64,000 nucleotides of DNA, taken from positions 242,849-306,848 of the forward strand of contig NZ_MQUQ01000014.1 in assembly GCF_001953865.1 (NCBI RefSeq). Reading direction: 5' to 3'. Each line of letters begins with the position of its first letter. Position 1 is the first letter of the stretch. The position numbers and the translations under genes were made by a program. Below are positions 20,689 through 31,000 of the stretch, piece after piece. This DNA comes from Amycolatopsis coloradensis. Its GTDB lineage: Bacteria > Actinomycetota > Actinomycetes > Mycobacteriales > Pseudonocardiaceae. The notes beneath the pieces were generated by a model. The model searched no databases and was not told where the DNA came from. It saw nothing but the letters and a program-made list of their open reading frames with translations.

Positions 20689-21615
20689 ATGCGCCTCGTC
20701 TTCGCCGGTACCCCCGAACCCGCCGTCCCGTCGCTGCGCGCGCTCCTCGCGTCCGAACGGCACGAGGTCGTCGCCGTCGTGACCCGTCCGGACGCCCAGG
20801 CGGGCCGTGGCCGTCGTGTCGTGCGATCCCCGATCGGCGCGCTGGCCGACGAGCACGGGATCGAGGTGCTGACCCCGCCGAAGGCGAGTGACCCCGCGTT
20901 CCTCGCCCGGCTCGCGGAGATCGCCCCCGACGCGTGCCCCGTCGTCGCGTACGGGGCGCTGCTGCCCCAGGCCGCGTTGGACATCCCGGAGCACGGCTGG
21001 GTCAACCTGCACTTCTCGCTGCTGCCCGCGTGGCGCGGCGCCGCGCCGGTCCAGGCCGCGATCCGCGCCGGGGACGAGATCACCGGCGCCTCGACGTTCC
21101 GCATCGTCAAGGAACTCGACGCGGGCCCGGTCTACGGCGTAATCACCGAGCAGATCACCGCCACCGACACCGCCGGGGTACTTCTGGGCAGGCTGTCGGA
21201 GTCCGGGGCGAAGCTGCTCGTGTCCACGATGGACGGAATCGCCGACGGCACGCTGCGCGCGGTCGAGCAGGCGAGCGACGGCGTGAGTTACGCGCCCAAG
21301 GTGACCGTCGAGGACGCGCGCGTCTCGTTCGCCGACCCGGGCACGGCCGTCGACAGGCAGATCCGCGCGGTCAGCCCGGAACCGGGCGCGTGGGCGGAGT
21401 TCCGGGGCGAGCGGCTGAAGCTCGGCCCGGTGACGGTCGTCGACGAGCCGGGGCCCCCGCCGGGCGAACTGGTCGTGGAGCGCAAGCGGGTCCTGGTCGG
21501 CACGGCGTCGAAACCGGTGCGGCTGGGCGAAGTGCAGGCGCAGGGGAAGAAGCGGATGGCGGCCACCGACTGGGCGCGCGGTACGAGGATCGAACAAGGA
21601 GAGCGCCTGCAGTGA
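20689..21615 (+). CDS. fmt: Methionyl-tRNA formyltransferase
   Basis: The 308-residue enzyme formylates initiator Met-tRNA using 10-formyl-THF. MRLVFAGTPEPAVPSLRAL starts the Rossmann domain and NLHFSLLPAWRGAAPVQAAI is the catalytic Asn-His region; the C-terminal OB-like domain follows. ATG 20689 after GGAGG is preferred over the TTG one codon earlier. The stop overlaps rsmB. Confidence 0.95.
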   Translation: MRLVFAGTPEPAVPSLRALLASERHEVVAVVTRPDAQAGRGRRVVRSPIGALADEHGIEVLTPPKASDPAFLARLAEIAPDACPVVAYGALLPQAALDIPEHGWVNLHFSLLPAWRGAAPVQAAIRAGDEITGASTFRIVKELDAGPVYGVITEQITATDTAGVLLGRLSESGAKLLVSTMDGIADGTLRAVEQASDGVSYAPKVTVEDARVSFADPGTAVDRQIRAVSPEPGAWAEFRGERLKLGPVTVVDEPGPPPGELVVERKRVLVGTASKPVRLGEVQAQGKKRMAATDWARGTRIEQGERLQ

Positions 21616-23051
21616 ACGAGCGTAGGGAACGCCGGCCATCGAGGCCGGAGCGAGGTCGTCCGGGCCCGCGTAAGGAAGGGCCCAGCCGCCCACCGCAGAT
21701 CGACCCGGCCCGTCAGGTCGCCTTCGACGTGCTGCGCGCGGTCCGGGAAGACGACGCGTACGCCAACCTGGTGCTGCCGCAGCTGTTGCGCAACCGCCGG
21801 ATCTCCGGCCGTGACGCGGCGCTGGCCACCGAACTGACCTACGGGACCTGCCGCGCGGTCGGCATGCTGGACGCCGTCATCGAGGCCTGCCTCGTCGACC
21901 GTCCGCTGGCCAAGGTCGACGCCGTGGTGCTGGACGGGCTGCGCCTCGGCGCGTACCAGCTGCTGCGCACCCGTATCCCCGAGCACGCCGCCGTCGGGTC
22001 CACTGTGGACCTCGTCCGTGCCGAAGTCGGTTCCTGGATCGCGGGTTTCGTCAACGCGGTGCTGCGCTCGGTGTCCGAAAAGGACGAAGAGACCTGGCTG
22101 AACGAACTGGCCCCCGACGAGGCCGTCGACCCGATCGGCGCCTACGCGCTGCGGACGGCGCACCCCCGCTGGGTCGCGCGGTCGTTCGCGGAAGCGCTGG
22201 GGGACAAGGGACCCGAGCTGAAGGCGGCGCTCGAGGCCGACGACGACCGCCCCGACGTGCACCTGGTCGCCCGTCCCGGCGAGATCAGCGCCGACGAGCT
22301 GGCCGCCATCACCGGTGGCGACGAGGCCCCGTATTCGCCTTACGGCGTCCGGATGCCCGCGGGCTCCGGCGACCCCGGCGACATCGAGCCGATCAAGGAA
22401 AAGCTGGCCGCCGTGCAGGACGAGGGCAGCCAGCTGTGCGCCGTCGCCGTCACCAAGGTCCCGCTCACCGGCTCCGACGAGCGCTGGCTTGACCTGTGCG
22501 CCGGCCCGGGTGGCAAGGCCGCGCTGCTGGGCGCGCTCGCGGCGATCAGCGGCGCCACGGTGGACGCAGTCGAGAAGGCGCCGCACCGCGCGAAGCTGAT
22601 CGAGAACGCCGTCCAGGGGCTTCCGGTGACCATCCACGTCGCCGACGGCCGCGAGACCGGCCTCGAACCGGGCTACGACCGAGTCCTGGTCGACGCGCCG
22701 TGCAGCGGCCTCGGCTCGCTGCGGCGGCGGCCGGAAGCGCGCTGGCGCCGTCAGCCCAGTGACATCTCGGACCTGACGAAGCTGCAGGGCCAGCTCATCG
22801 TCGCGGCGCTGGACCTGGTCCGCCCCGGTGGCATCGTGACCTACGTCGTCTGCTCGCCGCATCTGGCCGAGACCGAAGGCGTCGTGGGGGAGACCGCGCG
22901 CCGCGCCGGCGCCGAGATCGTCGACGCTCGCGAGTTCTTCCCCGGCGTCCCGCAGCTCGGCGACGGCCCGTACGTCCAGCTGTGGCCGCACCGCCACGGT
23001 ACGGACGCGATGTTCTGCGCCGTCCTGCGGAAGCCGGATTCCGCGGGGTGA
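21612..23051 (+). CDS. rsmB: 16S rRNA (cytosine-967-C5) methyltransferase
   Basis: The 479-residue protein has an N-terminal NusB-like domain (RQVAFDVLRAVREDDAYANL ... GRDAALATELTYGTCR) and a C-terminal SAM methyltransferase domain with DLCAGPGGKAALLG, the motif IV cysteine in VDAPCSGLGSLRRRPE and a motif VI region reading YVVCSPH. The N-terminal 35 residues are basic and low-complexity. GTG 21612 overlaps the fmt stop; the stop overlaps the next gene. Confidence 0.94.
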   Translation: MNERRERRPSRPERGRPGPRKEGPSRPPQIDPARQVAFDVLRAVREDDAYANLVLPQLLRNRRISGRDAALATELTYGTCRAVGMLDAVIEACLVDRPLAKVDAVVLDGLRLGAYQLLRTRIPEHAAVGSTVDLVRAEVGSWIAGFVNAVLRSVSEKDEETWLNELAPDEAVDPIGAYALRTAHPRWVARSFAEALGDKGPELKAALEADDDRPDVHLVARPGEISADELAAITGGDEAPYSPYGVRMPAGSGDPGDIEPIKEKLAAVQDEGSQLCAVAVTKVPLTGSDERWLDLCAGPGGKAALLGALAAISGATVDAVEKAPHRAKLIENAVQGLPVTIHVADGRETGLEPGYDRVLVDAPCSGLGSLRRRPEARWRRQPSDISDLTKLQGQLIVAALDLVRPGGIVTYVVCSPHLAETEGVVGETARRAGAEIVDAREFFPGVPQLGDGPYVQLWPHRHGTDAMFCAVLRKPDSAG

Positions 23052-23548
23052 GCGGGGTTCTCGGCCTGGTCGCGAGCTCGTGCGGCGGACTGGACACCCG
23101 GTTCGCCGCGCAGCTCGCGGGACCGGCCGCCGACCGCGGCTGGGAACTCGCGATCACGCTGACCCCGACCGCGGCCCGCTGGCTGGAGAAGACCGGCGGG
23201 CTCGGTGACCTGGAGAAGGTCACCAAGCTGCCGGTCCGCAGTACCTCCCGGCTGCCGGGCGAACCCCGCCCGCATCCGGATCCGACGGTGTTCCTGTTCG
23301 CGCCGGCGTCCGCGAACTCCGTGGCGAAACTCGCGCTGGGCATCGCCGACAACCAGGCGCTGACCCTGCTCGGCGACGTTCTCGGCACGCCGGGCATCAC
23401 GATCGTGCTCGGCTACCAGATCCAGGACACGCGGGTGCATCATCCGGCGTGGCGGCGCCATCTCGACACGCTGGCCGCCGCCGGTGTCACCACCGCGAGG
23501 CTCACTCCGGACGCGTCCTGGACCTCCGTGCTGGACCTGCTCCCTTAG
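23048..23548 (+). CDS. Flavoprotein of the CoaC-like (HFCD) family
   Basis: The 166-residue protein resembles the phosphopantothenoylcysteine-decarboxylase-like flavoprotein fold: LGLVASSCGGLDTRFAA at the N-terminus and the FMN-binding-type segment FLFAPASANSVAKLALGIAD in the middle. The substrate is unknown. GTG 23048 overlaps the rsmB stop, and its stop overlaps the 3' end of the convergent serine hydrolase by 4 bases. Confidence 0.75.
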   Translation: MSGVLGLVASSCGGLDTRFAAQLAGPAADRGWELAITLTPTAARWLEKTGGLGDLEKVTKLPVRSTSRLPGEPRPHPDPTVFLFAPASANSVAKLALGIADNQALTLLGDVLGTPGITIVLGYQIQDTRVHHPAWRRHLDTLAAAGVTTARLTPDASWTSVLDLLP

Positions 23549-24660
23549 CGAGCGCAGAACGCCGTGTCCAGCGCCTTGGCGAGATGCGCGGACGCTCCTT
23601 CGGGCAGCGGGTCCAGGTTGGCGACGACGTTCACCCGCCTGCCGTGCGGGACGGCGCCCGAAAGGTTCGCGAAGCCGACGATGTTCCCGCCGTGGCCCCA
23701 GAAGGTCCCGCCGCAGGACAACGGCACAGACGCGATCCCGAGTCCGTACGCGGCACCGGGGATGCCCAGGTCGGCGGGCACCGTCCGCTGTAGCTCCGCG
23801 TGCTGGGCACGCGGCAGGAGGCGGCCGTCGGTGAGCGCGCCGTAGAAGCGGTTCAGGTCCTCGGCGGTCGAAATGATCCCACCGGAAGCCCCGGCCGCAG
23901 ACGGATCGAACTCGGTGAAGTCGACGAGGCCCGGCGCGTAGCCCCGGGGGTGCGGGGCGGGAATGCTTTCGTCGCCGCGCTGCGGCAGGTAGGTGTCGCG
24001 CAGGTCGAGCGGTTTGGCGATCCTGCTTCGGATCTCCGCGGAGACGGAGCGGCCGGTGAGCTTTTCGATGAGCATCCCGGCGATGATGTAGTTCGTGTTG
24101 GAGTACGACCATTTCGTGCCGGGCGCGGACAACGGCGGATGCGCGAGGCCGATCGCCACCAGTTCTCCCGGCTCGGCGCCACGGTGCCGCCACTCCTCGA
24201 TGTCGAGGTCGCGCACGTAGTCGTAGAGCCCGCTGGTGTGCTGGAGCAGCTGCCGGACGGTGATCTTGGTGCCGTCGTTGCCGTTCCCGCGCACGAGACC
24301 GGGCAGATACCGGTCGATCGGCGTGTCCAGCCGGACCTTTCCTTCGGCCACCAGTTGCAGCACCACCACGGCGACGAACGTCTTGGTGACACTGGCCGCC
24401 CGGAAGTTCGAGCCGCGCGGGAACGGTGTCCGGGTTTCGATGTTCCCGACGCCTTCGCGTTCCGACCAAGTCCGCCCGGACGCGCTCGTCACCGTCGCCT
24501 GCGCGCCGGGGACTCCGTCCCGCACCAGCGTTTTCAGTGCCTTGTCGACTTCGTCGTGTGGCTTGGTCACGGCGAGCGCCGGTGCGGCGGTGGTGGTGGC
24601 CAGCAACGCGATCAGCGAGCCGATGGCGACGATCTTCTTACCTGGCAAGGTTTTCCGCAT
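23545..24660 (-). CDS. Secreted serine hydrolase, beta-lactamase / D-alanyl-D-alanine carboxypeptidase (class C) family
   Basis: The 371-residue protein has a signal peptide (about residues 1-30, ending ALA) and the three class C motifs: SVTK (AASVTKTFVAV, nucleophile Ser), YSN (WSYSNTNYIIAG) and HGG (FWGHGGNIVGF). It probably acts on cell-wall peptides or similar substrates outside the membrane; it need not confer antibiotic resistance. ATG at 24660 has a TAACTT box six bases upstream, suggesting a leaderless transcript. Confidence 0.9.
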   Translation of the reverse strand: MRKTLPGKKIVAIGSLIALLATTTAAPALAVTKPHDEVDKALKTLVRDGVPGAQATVTSASGRTWSEREGVGNIETRTPFPRGSNFRAASVTKTFVAVVVLQLVAEGKVRLDTPIDRYLPGLVRGNGNDGTKITVRQLLQHTSGLYDYVRDLDIEEWRHRGAEPGELVAIGLAHPPLSAPGTKWSYSNTNYIIAGMLIEKLTGRSVSAEIRSRIAKPLDLRDTYLPQRGDESIPAPHPRGYAPGLVDFTEFDPSAAGASGGIISTAEDLNRFYGALTDGRLLPRAQHAELQRTVPADLGIPGAAYGLGIASVPLSCGGTFWGHGGNIVGFANLSGAVPHGRRVNVVANLDPLPEGASAHLAKALDTAFCAR

Positions 24661-24666
24661 GATGCA

Positions 24667-24672
24667 AAGTTA
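24667..24672 (-). promoter_or_regulatory. Putative -10 box (TAACTT) for leaderless serine hydrolase mRNA
   Basis: Read on the minus strand, TAACTT ends six bases before the ATG at 24660 and there is no Shine-Dalgarno sequence in the spacer. This is the spacing expected for leaderless starts in actinobacteria. Confidence 0.45.
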
Positions 24673-24696
24673 GGGAGGCCGCGATCGGGCGGCCAT

Positions 24697-24732
24697 GGGG
24701 CAGGCCCCCACCCCTCAACGGGGGCCTGCCCC
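24697..24732 (-). terminator. 13-bp perfect hairpin after alkaline phosphatase
   Basis: GGGGCAGGCCCCC (24697-24709) pairs perfectly with GGGGGCCTGCCCC (24720-24732), starting 7 bases beyond the phosphatase stop. It is a strong candidate terminator for that gene, although no T-tract follows. Confidence 0.7.
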
Positions 24733-24738
24733 ACCTCG

Positions 24739-26124
24739 TCAGCGCAGGCGCAGAGCGCGCTTCAAGGTGCCGAAGAGGTCGGTCTGGTTGGTCAGCCCGA
24801 CGACGTTCGCCGCCTGCGGTCCGTAGCCGGCGACGCGGATCTGCGTGCCGGTGTGGTCCTGCGACGAACCGGGCATCCCGGTGCCGTAGTTGATGGTCAT
24901 GTTCGCGCCCTCGTTGGTGACCAGCGTCGCGGTCTGACCGGGGCTGGCCGTGCCGTTGCCGATGATCTGGCTGGTGTGGCCGTGGTCGCCGGTGACGATC
25001 ACCAGGGTGTCGGGGTTGCTCCGGGCGTAGGCGAGCCCGGCCGCGACGGCCTGGTCGAAGTCGATCGTCTCACCGATCTGGCCGCACGGGTCGGCGGCGT
25101 GGTCCTGCTTGTCGATGCTCGCGCCCTCGACCTGGAGGAAGAAACCCTTGTCCTTGCGGCGGTCGTCGAGCAGCGAGATCGCCTTGCGGGTCTGGTCGGC
25201 CAGCTTCGGCTGGGTCTTGGGCAGGCCCGCGTTCGGCGTGCAGCGGCTCGGCGGGGTGCCGCCGAGCTTCGCGGCCGGACCGGTCCAGTTGACCGGCAGG
25301 TTGCCGGGCGCGAAGAGGCCGAGCAACGGCCGGCCTGGTTTGGCCGCGGCGAGGTCGGCCGCGGTGTTCACCACCTGGTAGCCCGCCGACTTCGCCTGAT
25401 CCAGCACGGTCTTTCCGGCGAACTTCCCGGCCTTGACCTTCTGGTCGAAGTACTTCGCGCCGCCACCGAGCAGGACGTCCGGCTTGGTCTGGACCAGCTG
25501 CTCGGCGATGGAACCGGCGCCGCCGTTCTCCTTGGCGTTGACCGCGCACTTCTTGCTGGTCTCGTCGGGGCCCTTGCAGTCGCGGTTGACGACGTGCGAG
25601 CCGAGCACCGCGGGGGTGGCGTCCTGGACCTCGGCCGTGGTGACGTCACCGGTGCGCAGACCCGAACGCTTGGCGATTTCGAGGATCGACGGGACGGCGT
25701 TGCCGTACGGGTCGACGGAGATCGCGCCGTTGTAGGTCTTCACGCCGGTGGCCCACCCGGTGCCGGAGGCGGCGGAGTCGGTCACGTAGTCGGGTTTCGA
25801 AGGGTTGTTCTTCTCGACCGCGTACGTCGTGTAGTCACCGGTGAGCGGCAGTTCGTCCATCGCGAGCCGTCCGGCCGCGCCGCGTTCGTAGTTCCGTGCC
25901 GAGGTGATCTCGGACTGGCCCATACCGTCGCCGATGAACAGGATGACGTTGCGGGCGCCGCCGCCCTTGATCGCGGCGCGTACGTCCTGCGTGCGGTCGC
26001 CCTGGGCGGCCGCGAGACGGGCGTCGTCGCCGGCGGCGAGCGCCGCGGGCGCCAGCGCGATCAGCGTGACGCCCAGCGCCCCGCCTGCGAGCCATTTGCG
26101 CCGTCCGGTGAACAGCGAAGCCAT
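24739..26124 (-). CDS. Secreted alkaline phosphatase (PhoA family)
   Basis: The 461-residue precursor has a signal sequence (MASLFTGRRKWLAGGALGVT..., cleaved about ALA) and PhoA motifs: VILFIGDGMG (metal-binding Asp), DSAASGTGWATG (phosphoserine nucleophile in DSAAS), QVEGASIDKQDHA and VTGDHGHTS (metal-binding His). It releases phosphate from extracellular esters. ATG 26124 follows AAGGAG; the open frame extends upstream without signal-peptide features. A PHO-box-like direct repeat lies upstream and a hairpin terminator follows. Confidence 0.93.
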   Translation of the reverse strand: MASLFTGRRKWLAGGALGVTLIALAPAALAAGDDARLAAAQGDRTQDVRAAIKGGGARNVILFIGDGMGQSEITSARNYERGAAGRLAMDELPLTGDYTTYAVEKNNPSKPDYVTDSAASGTGWATGVKTYNGAISVDPYGNAVPSILEIAKRSGLRTGDVTTAEVQDATPAVLGSHVVNRDCKGPDETSKKCAVNAKENGGAGSIAEQLVQTKPDVLLGGGAKYFDQKVKAGKFAGKTVLDQAKSAGYQVVNTAADLAAAKPGRPLLGLFAPGNLPVNWTGPAAKLGGTPPSRCTPNAGLPKTQPKLADQTRKAISLLDDRRKDKGFFLQVEGASIDKQDHAADPCGQIGETIDFDQAVAAGLAYARSNPDTLVIVTGDHGHTSQIIGNGTASPGQTATLVTNEGANMTINYGTGMPGSSQDHTGTQIRVAGYGPQAANVVGLTNQTDLFGTLKRALRLR

Positions 26125-26196
26125 CGAAAACTCCTTGGGATTACTGGGGAACAGGGCAGTCCCATTAGTCACCGCGCATGTGTGCGGCCGGGGTTT

Positions 26197-26218
26197 TCCG
26201 GATGAACGCGAGCGGAAC
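26197..26218 (-). promoter_or_regulatory. PHO-box-like 11-bp direct repeats upstream of alkaline phosphatase
   Basis: On the minus strand GTTCCGCTCGC is followed at once by GTTCATCCGGA. Actinomycete PhoP boxes are tandem 11-bp units of the form GTTCAYYYRG; the second unit fits well and the first keeps only GTTC. It lies 73 bases upstream of the phosphatase ATG, so phosphate-starvation control by PhoP is plausible. Confidence 0.5.
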
Positions 26219-26230
26219 AACGGCCGTCCG

Positions 26231-26890
26231 CTAACGCAGGCTGTGGCCTGGTGCGACGATCCCGGTCTCGTAAGCGAAGACCACCGCCTGGCTGCGGTTG
26301 GCCGCGCCCAGTTTCCCGAAGATGTTGCCCACATGGGTTTTGACGGTTTCGAGACTGATGACCAGATCGGCCGCTATGTCCACATTGGACATCCCGGTGG
26401 CGATGAGCCGCAGTACCTCGGTCTCCCGTTTGGTCAGCGACGACGGCCGGGGCGCGAGTCCCGACGCCGCCGGGCGCGCGGTGACCATCCGCCGGATGGC
26501 GTCCGGGAAGAGCAGCGTCTCCCCGGCGGCGATGGTCCGGATGGCGTGCGCGAACTCCTCCTTGCGCGCCCGCTTCAGCAGGAACCCGCTCGCACCGGCC
26601 AGCAGCGCGTCGTAGACGTAGTCGTCGTTGTCGAACGTCGTGATCACGAGCACCTTCGGCGGGTCGAAATCTTCAGCCAGCACCCGCCGGGTCGCTTCGA
26701 TCCCGTCCACGCCGGGCATCCGGACGTCCATCAGGACCACATCGGGACGCGTCCGCCGGACCAGGTCCACCACCTCGCCGCCGTCGCCGGCCTCGCCGAC
26801 CACGGTCAGATCGGGCTGGTTTTCCAGCAGCGAGCGCAATCCGGCGCGCAGCAACGGTTCGTCGTCGACGATCAGGACACGCAGTGTCAT
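26231..26890 (-). CDS. NarL/LuxR-family response regulator
   Basis: The 219-residue protein has an N-terminal receiver domain (VLIVDDEPLLRAGLRSLL with acidic pocket, phospho-acceptor Asp in DVVLMDVRMPGVDG, Lys in SGFLLKRA) and a C-terminal LuxR HTH (LTKRETEVLRLIATGMSN ... ISLETVKTHVGNIFGKLG). Its ATG overlaps the stop of the upstream histidine kinase (ATGA), so the two form a coupled two-component system. The signal and targets are unknown; the adjacent alkaline phosphatase is a tempting but unproven target. Confidence 0.92.
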   Translation of the reverse strand: MTLRVLIVDDEPLLRAGLRSLLENQPDLTVVGEAGDGGEVVDLVRRTRPDVVLMDVRMPGVDGIEATRRVLAEDFDPPKVLVITTFDNDDYVYDALLAGASGFLLKRARKEEFAHAIRTIAAGETLLFPDAIRRMVTARPAASGLAPRPSSLTKRETEVLRLIATGMSNVDIAADLVISLETVKTHVGNIFGKLGAANRSQAVVFAYETGIVAPGHSLR

Positions 26891-28122
26891 GCGTGCGACC
26901 GTAGCGGGATCGTGGTCACCAGCCGCCACAGCGGTTCCCCGTCGATGGCGGGCCCGGCGACGAGTTCGCCACGCAGCGCCTCGACGCGTTCGGTCAGCCC
27001 TGGCAACCCGTTGCCGCCGCGATCCGACGTGGCGGCCATCTCCATGAGCGGGTTCACGATCTCGATCCGCAACGCGTCCGCCAGCACCGCGACCCGTACG
27101 GTCACCGGCCCGGGATGCGCGTGCCGCAACGCGTTCGTCAGTCCTTCTTGGACGATCCGGTACGCCTCCCGCGAAAGGGTCGCGGGCAGTTCGGCGGCCG
27201 GGCCGGTCAGCTCGTAGTCGATCACCGCCCCGCCGGAACGCGCCCGTTCGGCCAGCGTCGCGGCCTCGATGAGACGTCGTTCGGGCTCGCGGGACGACCG
27301 GTCCTCGCGCAGCAGGCCGAGGACGTGGTCGAGGTCTTCGAGTGCCGCCCGGGACGATTCCTCGATGGTGCCCAGCGCCTTGCGCACCAGCCGCGGTTCG
27401 GAATCGACCAGTTCGGCGGCCGCGGCGGCCTGGATGGTCGACGTCGTCAGCGTGTGCCCGATGGAGTCGTGCAGTTCGCGGGCCAGCCGGTTGCGCTGCT
27501 CGAAGTGGTTCGCCCGGACCTCGGCCGCGGCGACCCGTTCGGCGGCCGACGGCCCCAGCAACGCGACCGCGCAGTACTGGAAGAGCCTGGTGAAACCGAT
27601 GAGGACGTACGCGATGACGACGAGGGTGACCAGCGCGAGCGGCAGCGTCCACAGCCCGCCGGTGCCGGGTTCGACCGTCACCGGTTCCCCGAAGACCTGG
27701 ATCGGGCTGCCGCCGCCTCCCGTCCACACCGCGGCGAACACGAAGCCGAGCATCAGGAAGGAGCCGAGGCCGAACAGCGCCCAGCCGAGCACGGTGTGCG
27801 CGAGCAGCCAGGCGGCCGAGCGCCAGCGCTCGGCCCAGGCGACCTTCGTGTTCGGCGGGGGCTGCGCGATCCGGGTGCCCAGCATCTGGTTGGCGAACCA
27901 GACGCCGACCCGTCGCATCGGCCCCGGCAAGCCCGCCAGCGCGACCAGCAGGCCCATGGCGAGCATGCCGTAGACCATCTTCACCCTCACGTCGCCCGGG
28001 ATGAGGACGGCGGGGATGAGCGCGATCGGGAACGGGATCGCCGTGATCGCCATGCCGAGCAGCCCGAACGGCACACTCCGATAGCTGCCGATCCGCACCA
28101 GGGGTTTCAAGGGGTTGACCAT
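26887..28122 (-). CDS. Membrane histidine kinase, HisKA_3 type (NarL-system sensor)
   Basis: The 411-residue protein has about four to five hydrophobic membrane segments in residues 15-190, then the HisKA_3 dimerisation/phosphotransfer motif RNRLARELHDSIGHTLT and a HATPase_c domain with REAYRIVQEGLTNALRHA and GNGLPGLTERVEALRG. It pairs with the downstream response regulator. There is no separate extracellular sensor domain, so it may sense membrane or envelope state. ATG at 28122 has a TAGCGT box seven bases upstream. Confidence 0.92.
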   Translation of the reverse strand: MVNPLKPLVRIGSYRSVPFGLLGMAITAIPFPIALIPAVLIPGDVRVKMVYGMLAMGLLVALAGLPGPMRRVGVWFANQMLGTRIAQPPPNTKVAWAERWRSAAWLLAHTVLGWALFGLGSFLMLGFVFAAVWTGGGGSPIQVFGEPVTVEPGTGGLWTLPLALVTLVVIAYVLIGFTRLFQYCAVALLGPSAAERVAAAEVRANHFEQRNRLARELHDSIGHTLTTSTIQAAAAAELVDSEPRLVRKALGTIEESSRAALEDLDHVLGLLREDRSSREPERRLIEAATLAERARSGGAVIDYELTGPAAELPATLSREAYRIVQEGLTNALRHAHPGPVTVRVAVLADALRIEIVNPLMEMAATSDRGGNGLPGLTERVEALRGELVAGPAIDGEPLWRLVTTIPLRSHA

Positions 28123-28129
28123 GACGGGA

Positions 28130-28135
28130 ACGCTA
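28130..28135 (-). promoter_or_regulatory. Putative -10 box (TAGCGT) for leaderless histidine kinase mRNA
   Basis: On the minus strand TAGCGT ends seven bases before the ATG at 28122 with no Shine-Dalgarno sequence between. It is one of a set of similar boxes in this window. Confidence 0.45.
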
Positions 28136-28239
28136 TTCGGCGCCGCGTGCGCGCACCTCCCACTGCGGTGCCATTTCCCGTCATCCTCAAGAGCGGGACG
28201 CCGGTCACAGCCGGTTAGCGGGTGTCAGCGGCGTCCTCC

Positions 28240-28245
28240 TACACT
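28240..28245 (+). promoter_or_regulatory. Putative -10 box (TACACT) for leaderless rpe mRNA
   Basis: TACACT ends seven bases before the rpe GTG at 28253, and the spacer CGGGCGC has no Shine-Dalgarno sequence. Confidence 0.5.
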
Positions 28246-28252
28246 CGGGCGC

Positions 28253-28936
28253 GTGGCTCACCGACCTTTGATCGCACCCAGCATCCTCTCCGCGGACTTC
28301 GCCCGGCTCGGCGACGAGATCCGCGCCGTCGCGGGCGAGGGGGACACTCGCGCGGACTGGGTCCACGTCGACGTCATGGACGCGCACTTCGTGCCGAACC
28401 TGACCCTCGGCCTGCCCGTCGTGCAGTCGCTGATCAAGGCCACCGACGTTCCGATCGACTGCCACCTGATGATCGAGAACCCCGACAAGTGGGCAATCGG
28501 GTACGCCGAAGCGGGCGCTTACAACGTCACCGTGCACGTCGAGGCGGCGCACGACCCTGTCGCGCTGGCGAAGAACCTCCGTGCCGCCGGGGCGAAGGCC
28601 GGTCTGTCGATCAAGCCGAACACCCCGATCGAAGACCACCTCGACACCCTCAAGCACTACGACACGCTGCTGGTGATGTCGGTCGAGCCCGGCTTCGGCG
28701 GCCAGTCGTTCATCGAGGGTGTCCTCGACAAGGTGCGCACCGCCCGGCGCCTGGTCGACACCGGTCACCTCAAGCTCGTCGTCGAGATCGACGGCGGGAT
28801 CAACGCCGACACCATCGAGCGGGCCGCCGAGGCCGGTGTGGACTGTTTCGTCGCCGGTTCCGCCGTCTACGGCGCCGAAGACCCTGGTAAGGCGGTCGCG
28901 GCGCTGCGCGAGCAGGCGGCCCGCATCCGCGGCTGA
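28253..28936 (+). CDS. rpe: Ribulose-phosphate 3-epimerase
   Basis: This 227-residue TIM-barrel enzyme interconverts ribulose 5-phosphate and xylulose 5-phosphate. LIAPSILSADFARLGDE, WVHVDVMDAHFVPNLTLG (metal/catalytic Asp), VMSVEPGFGGQSFI and VEIDGGINADTIERA are diagnostic. Ribulose 5-phosphate is also a riboflavin precursor, which fits its position ahead of the rib genes. GTG 28253 is chosen from its leaderless-type -10 spacing. Confidence 0.95.
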   Translation: MAHRPLIAPSILSADFARLGDEIRAVAGEGDTRADWVHVDVMDAHFVPNLTLGLPVVQSLIKATDVPIDCHLMIENPDKWAIGYAEAGAYNVTVHVEAAHDPVALAKNLRAAGAKAGLSIKPNTPIEDHLDTLKHYDTLLVMSVEPGFGGQSFIEGVLDKVRTARRLVDTGHLKLVVEIDGGINADTIERAAEAGVDCFVAGSAVYGAEDPGKAVAALREQAARIRG

Positions 28937-29048
28937 TCCCGGCTTCTGGGCCGCCATCGGGTCAGGAGAAGGAATCGGTGCCGGTGGGTGTTGGATGAGG
29001 GGAGCACCGTTTCCAGCGACGGTGCGACCGATGAGGAGGGCAGCAGGA

Positions 29049-29668
29049 GTGTTCACCGGCATTGTCGAGGAACTCGGCGAGGTCACCGCGGTCGAGCAGG
29101 TCCCGAACGCCGCGCGGCTGACCGTGCGGGGGCCCCTGGTGACCAGCGACGCGAGCCACGGTGACTCCATCGCGGTGAGTGGCGTGTGCCTCACCGTGGT
29201 CGCGGTGGCGGGCGGTGAGTTTACCGTCGATGTCGTGCACGAAACCCTGCAGCGCTCCAGCCTCGCGAAGGTGAACGTCGGCGACGTCGTCAACCTGGAA
29301 CGCGCGACGCCGGCGGGCGGCAGGCTCGGCGGGCACATCATGCAGGGGCATGTGGACGGCACCGGCGTCTTCCTCAAGCGGGACGAGCAGGGCCTGACCA
29401 CGTTCGCCCTGCCGGGGAAACTGGCCAGGTACGTGGTCGAGAAGGGGTCGATCGCGGTCGACGGCATCTCCCTCACGGTCGCTTCGGTGACCGACGAGGA
29501 GTTCGCCGTCGCCTTGATCCCGACCACTCTCGAACTGACCACCCTCGGCCGAAACCAGCCGGGTGACCTGGTGAATCTCGAGGTCGACGTGGTCGCCAAG
29601 TACGTCGAGAAGCTGGCCATGCCGCATCTGCGCACGCAGGGGGACAATGGCGGTACGGAGGAGCGGGC

Positions 29669-29672
<4 letters not shown>
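29049..29672 (+). CDS. ribE: Riboflavin synthase alpha chain
   Basis: The 207-residue enzyme dismutates two lumazines to riboflavin. It has the internal two-domain duplication of the family: MFTGIVEELGEV opens the first lumazine-binding half (with SIAVSGVCLTVV) and GHIMQGHVDGTG followed by SIAVDGISLTVA opens the second. GTG 29049 follows a purine-rich GAGGAGGGCAGCAGGA. I see no FMN riboswitch sequence in the 112 bases upstream. Confidence 0.95.

Positions 29673-30996
<1,324 letters not shown>

Positions 30997-31000
<4 letters not shown>

Noticed and set aside
28937..29048. FMN riboswitch ahead of ribE
   Set aside because: None of the conserved RFN element blocks was found; the space has a purine-rich Shine-Dalgarno region only.
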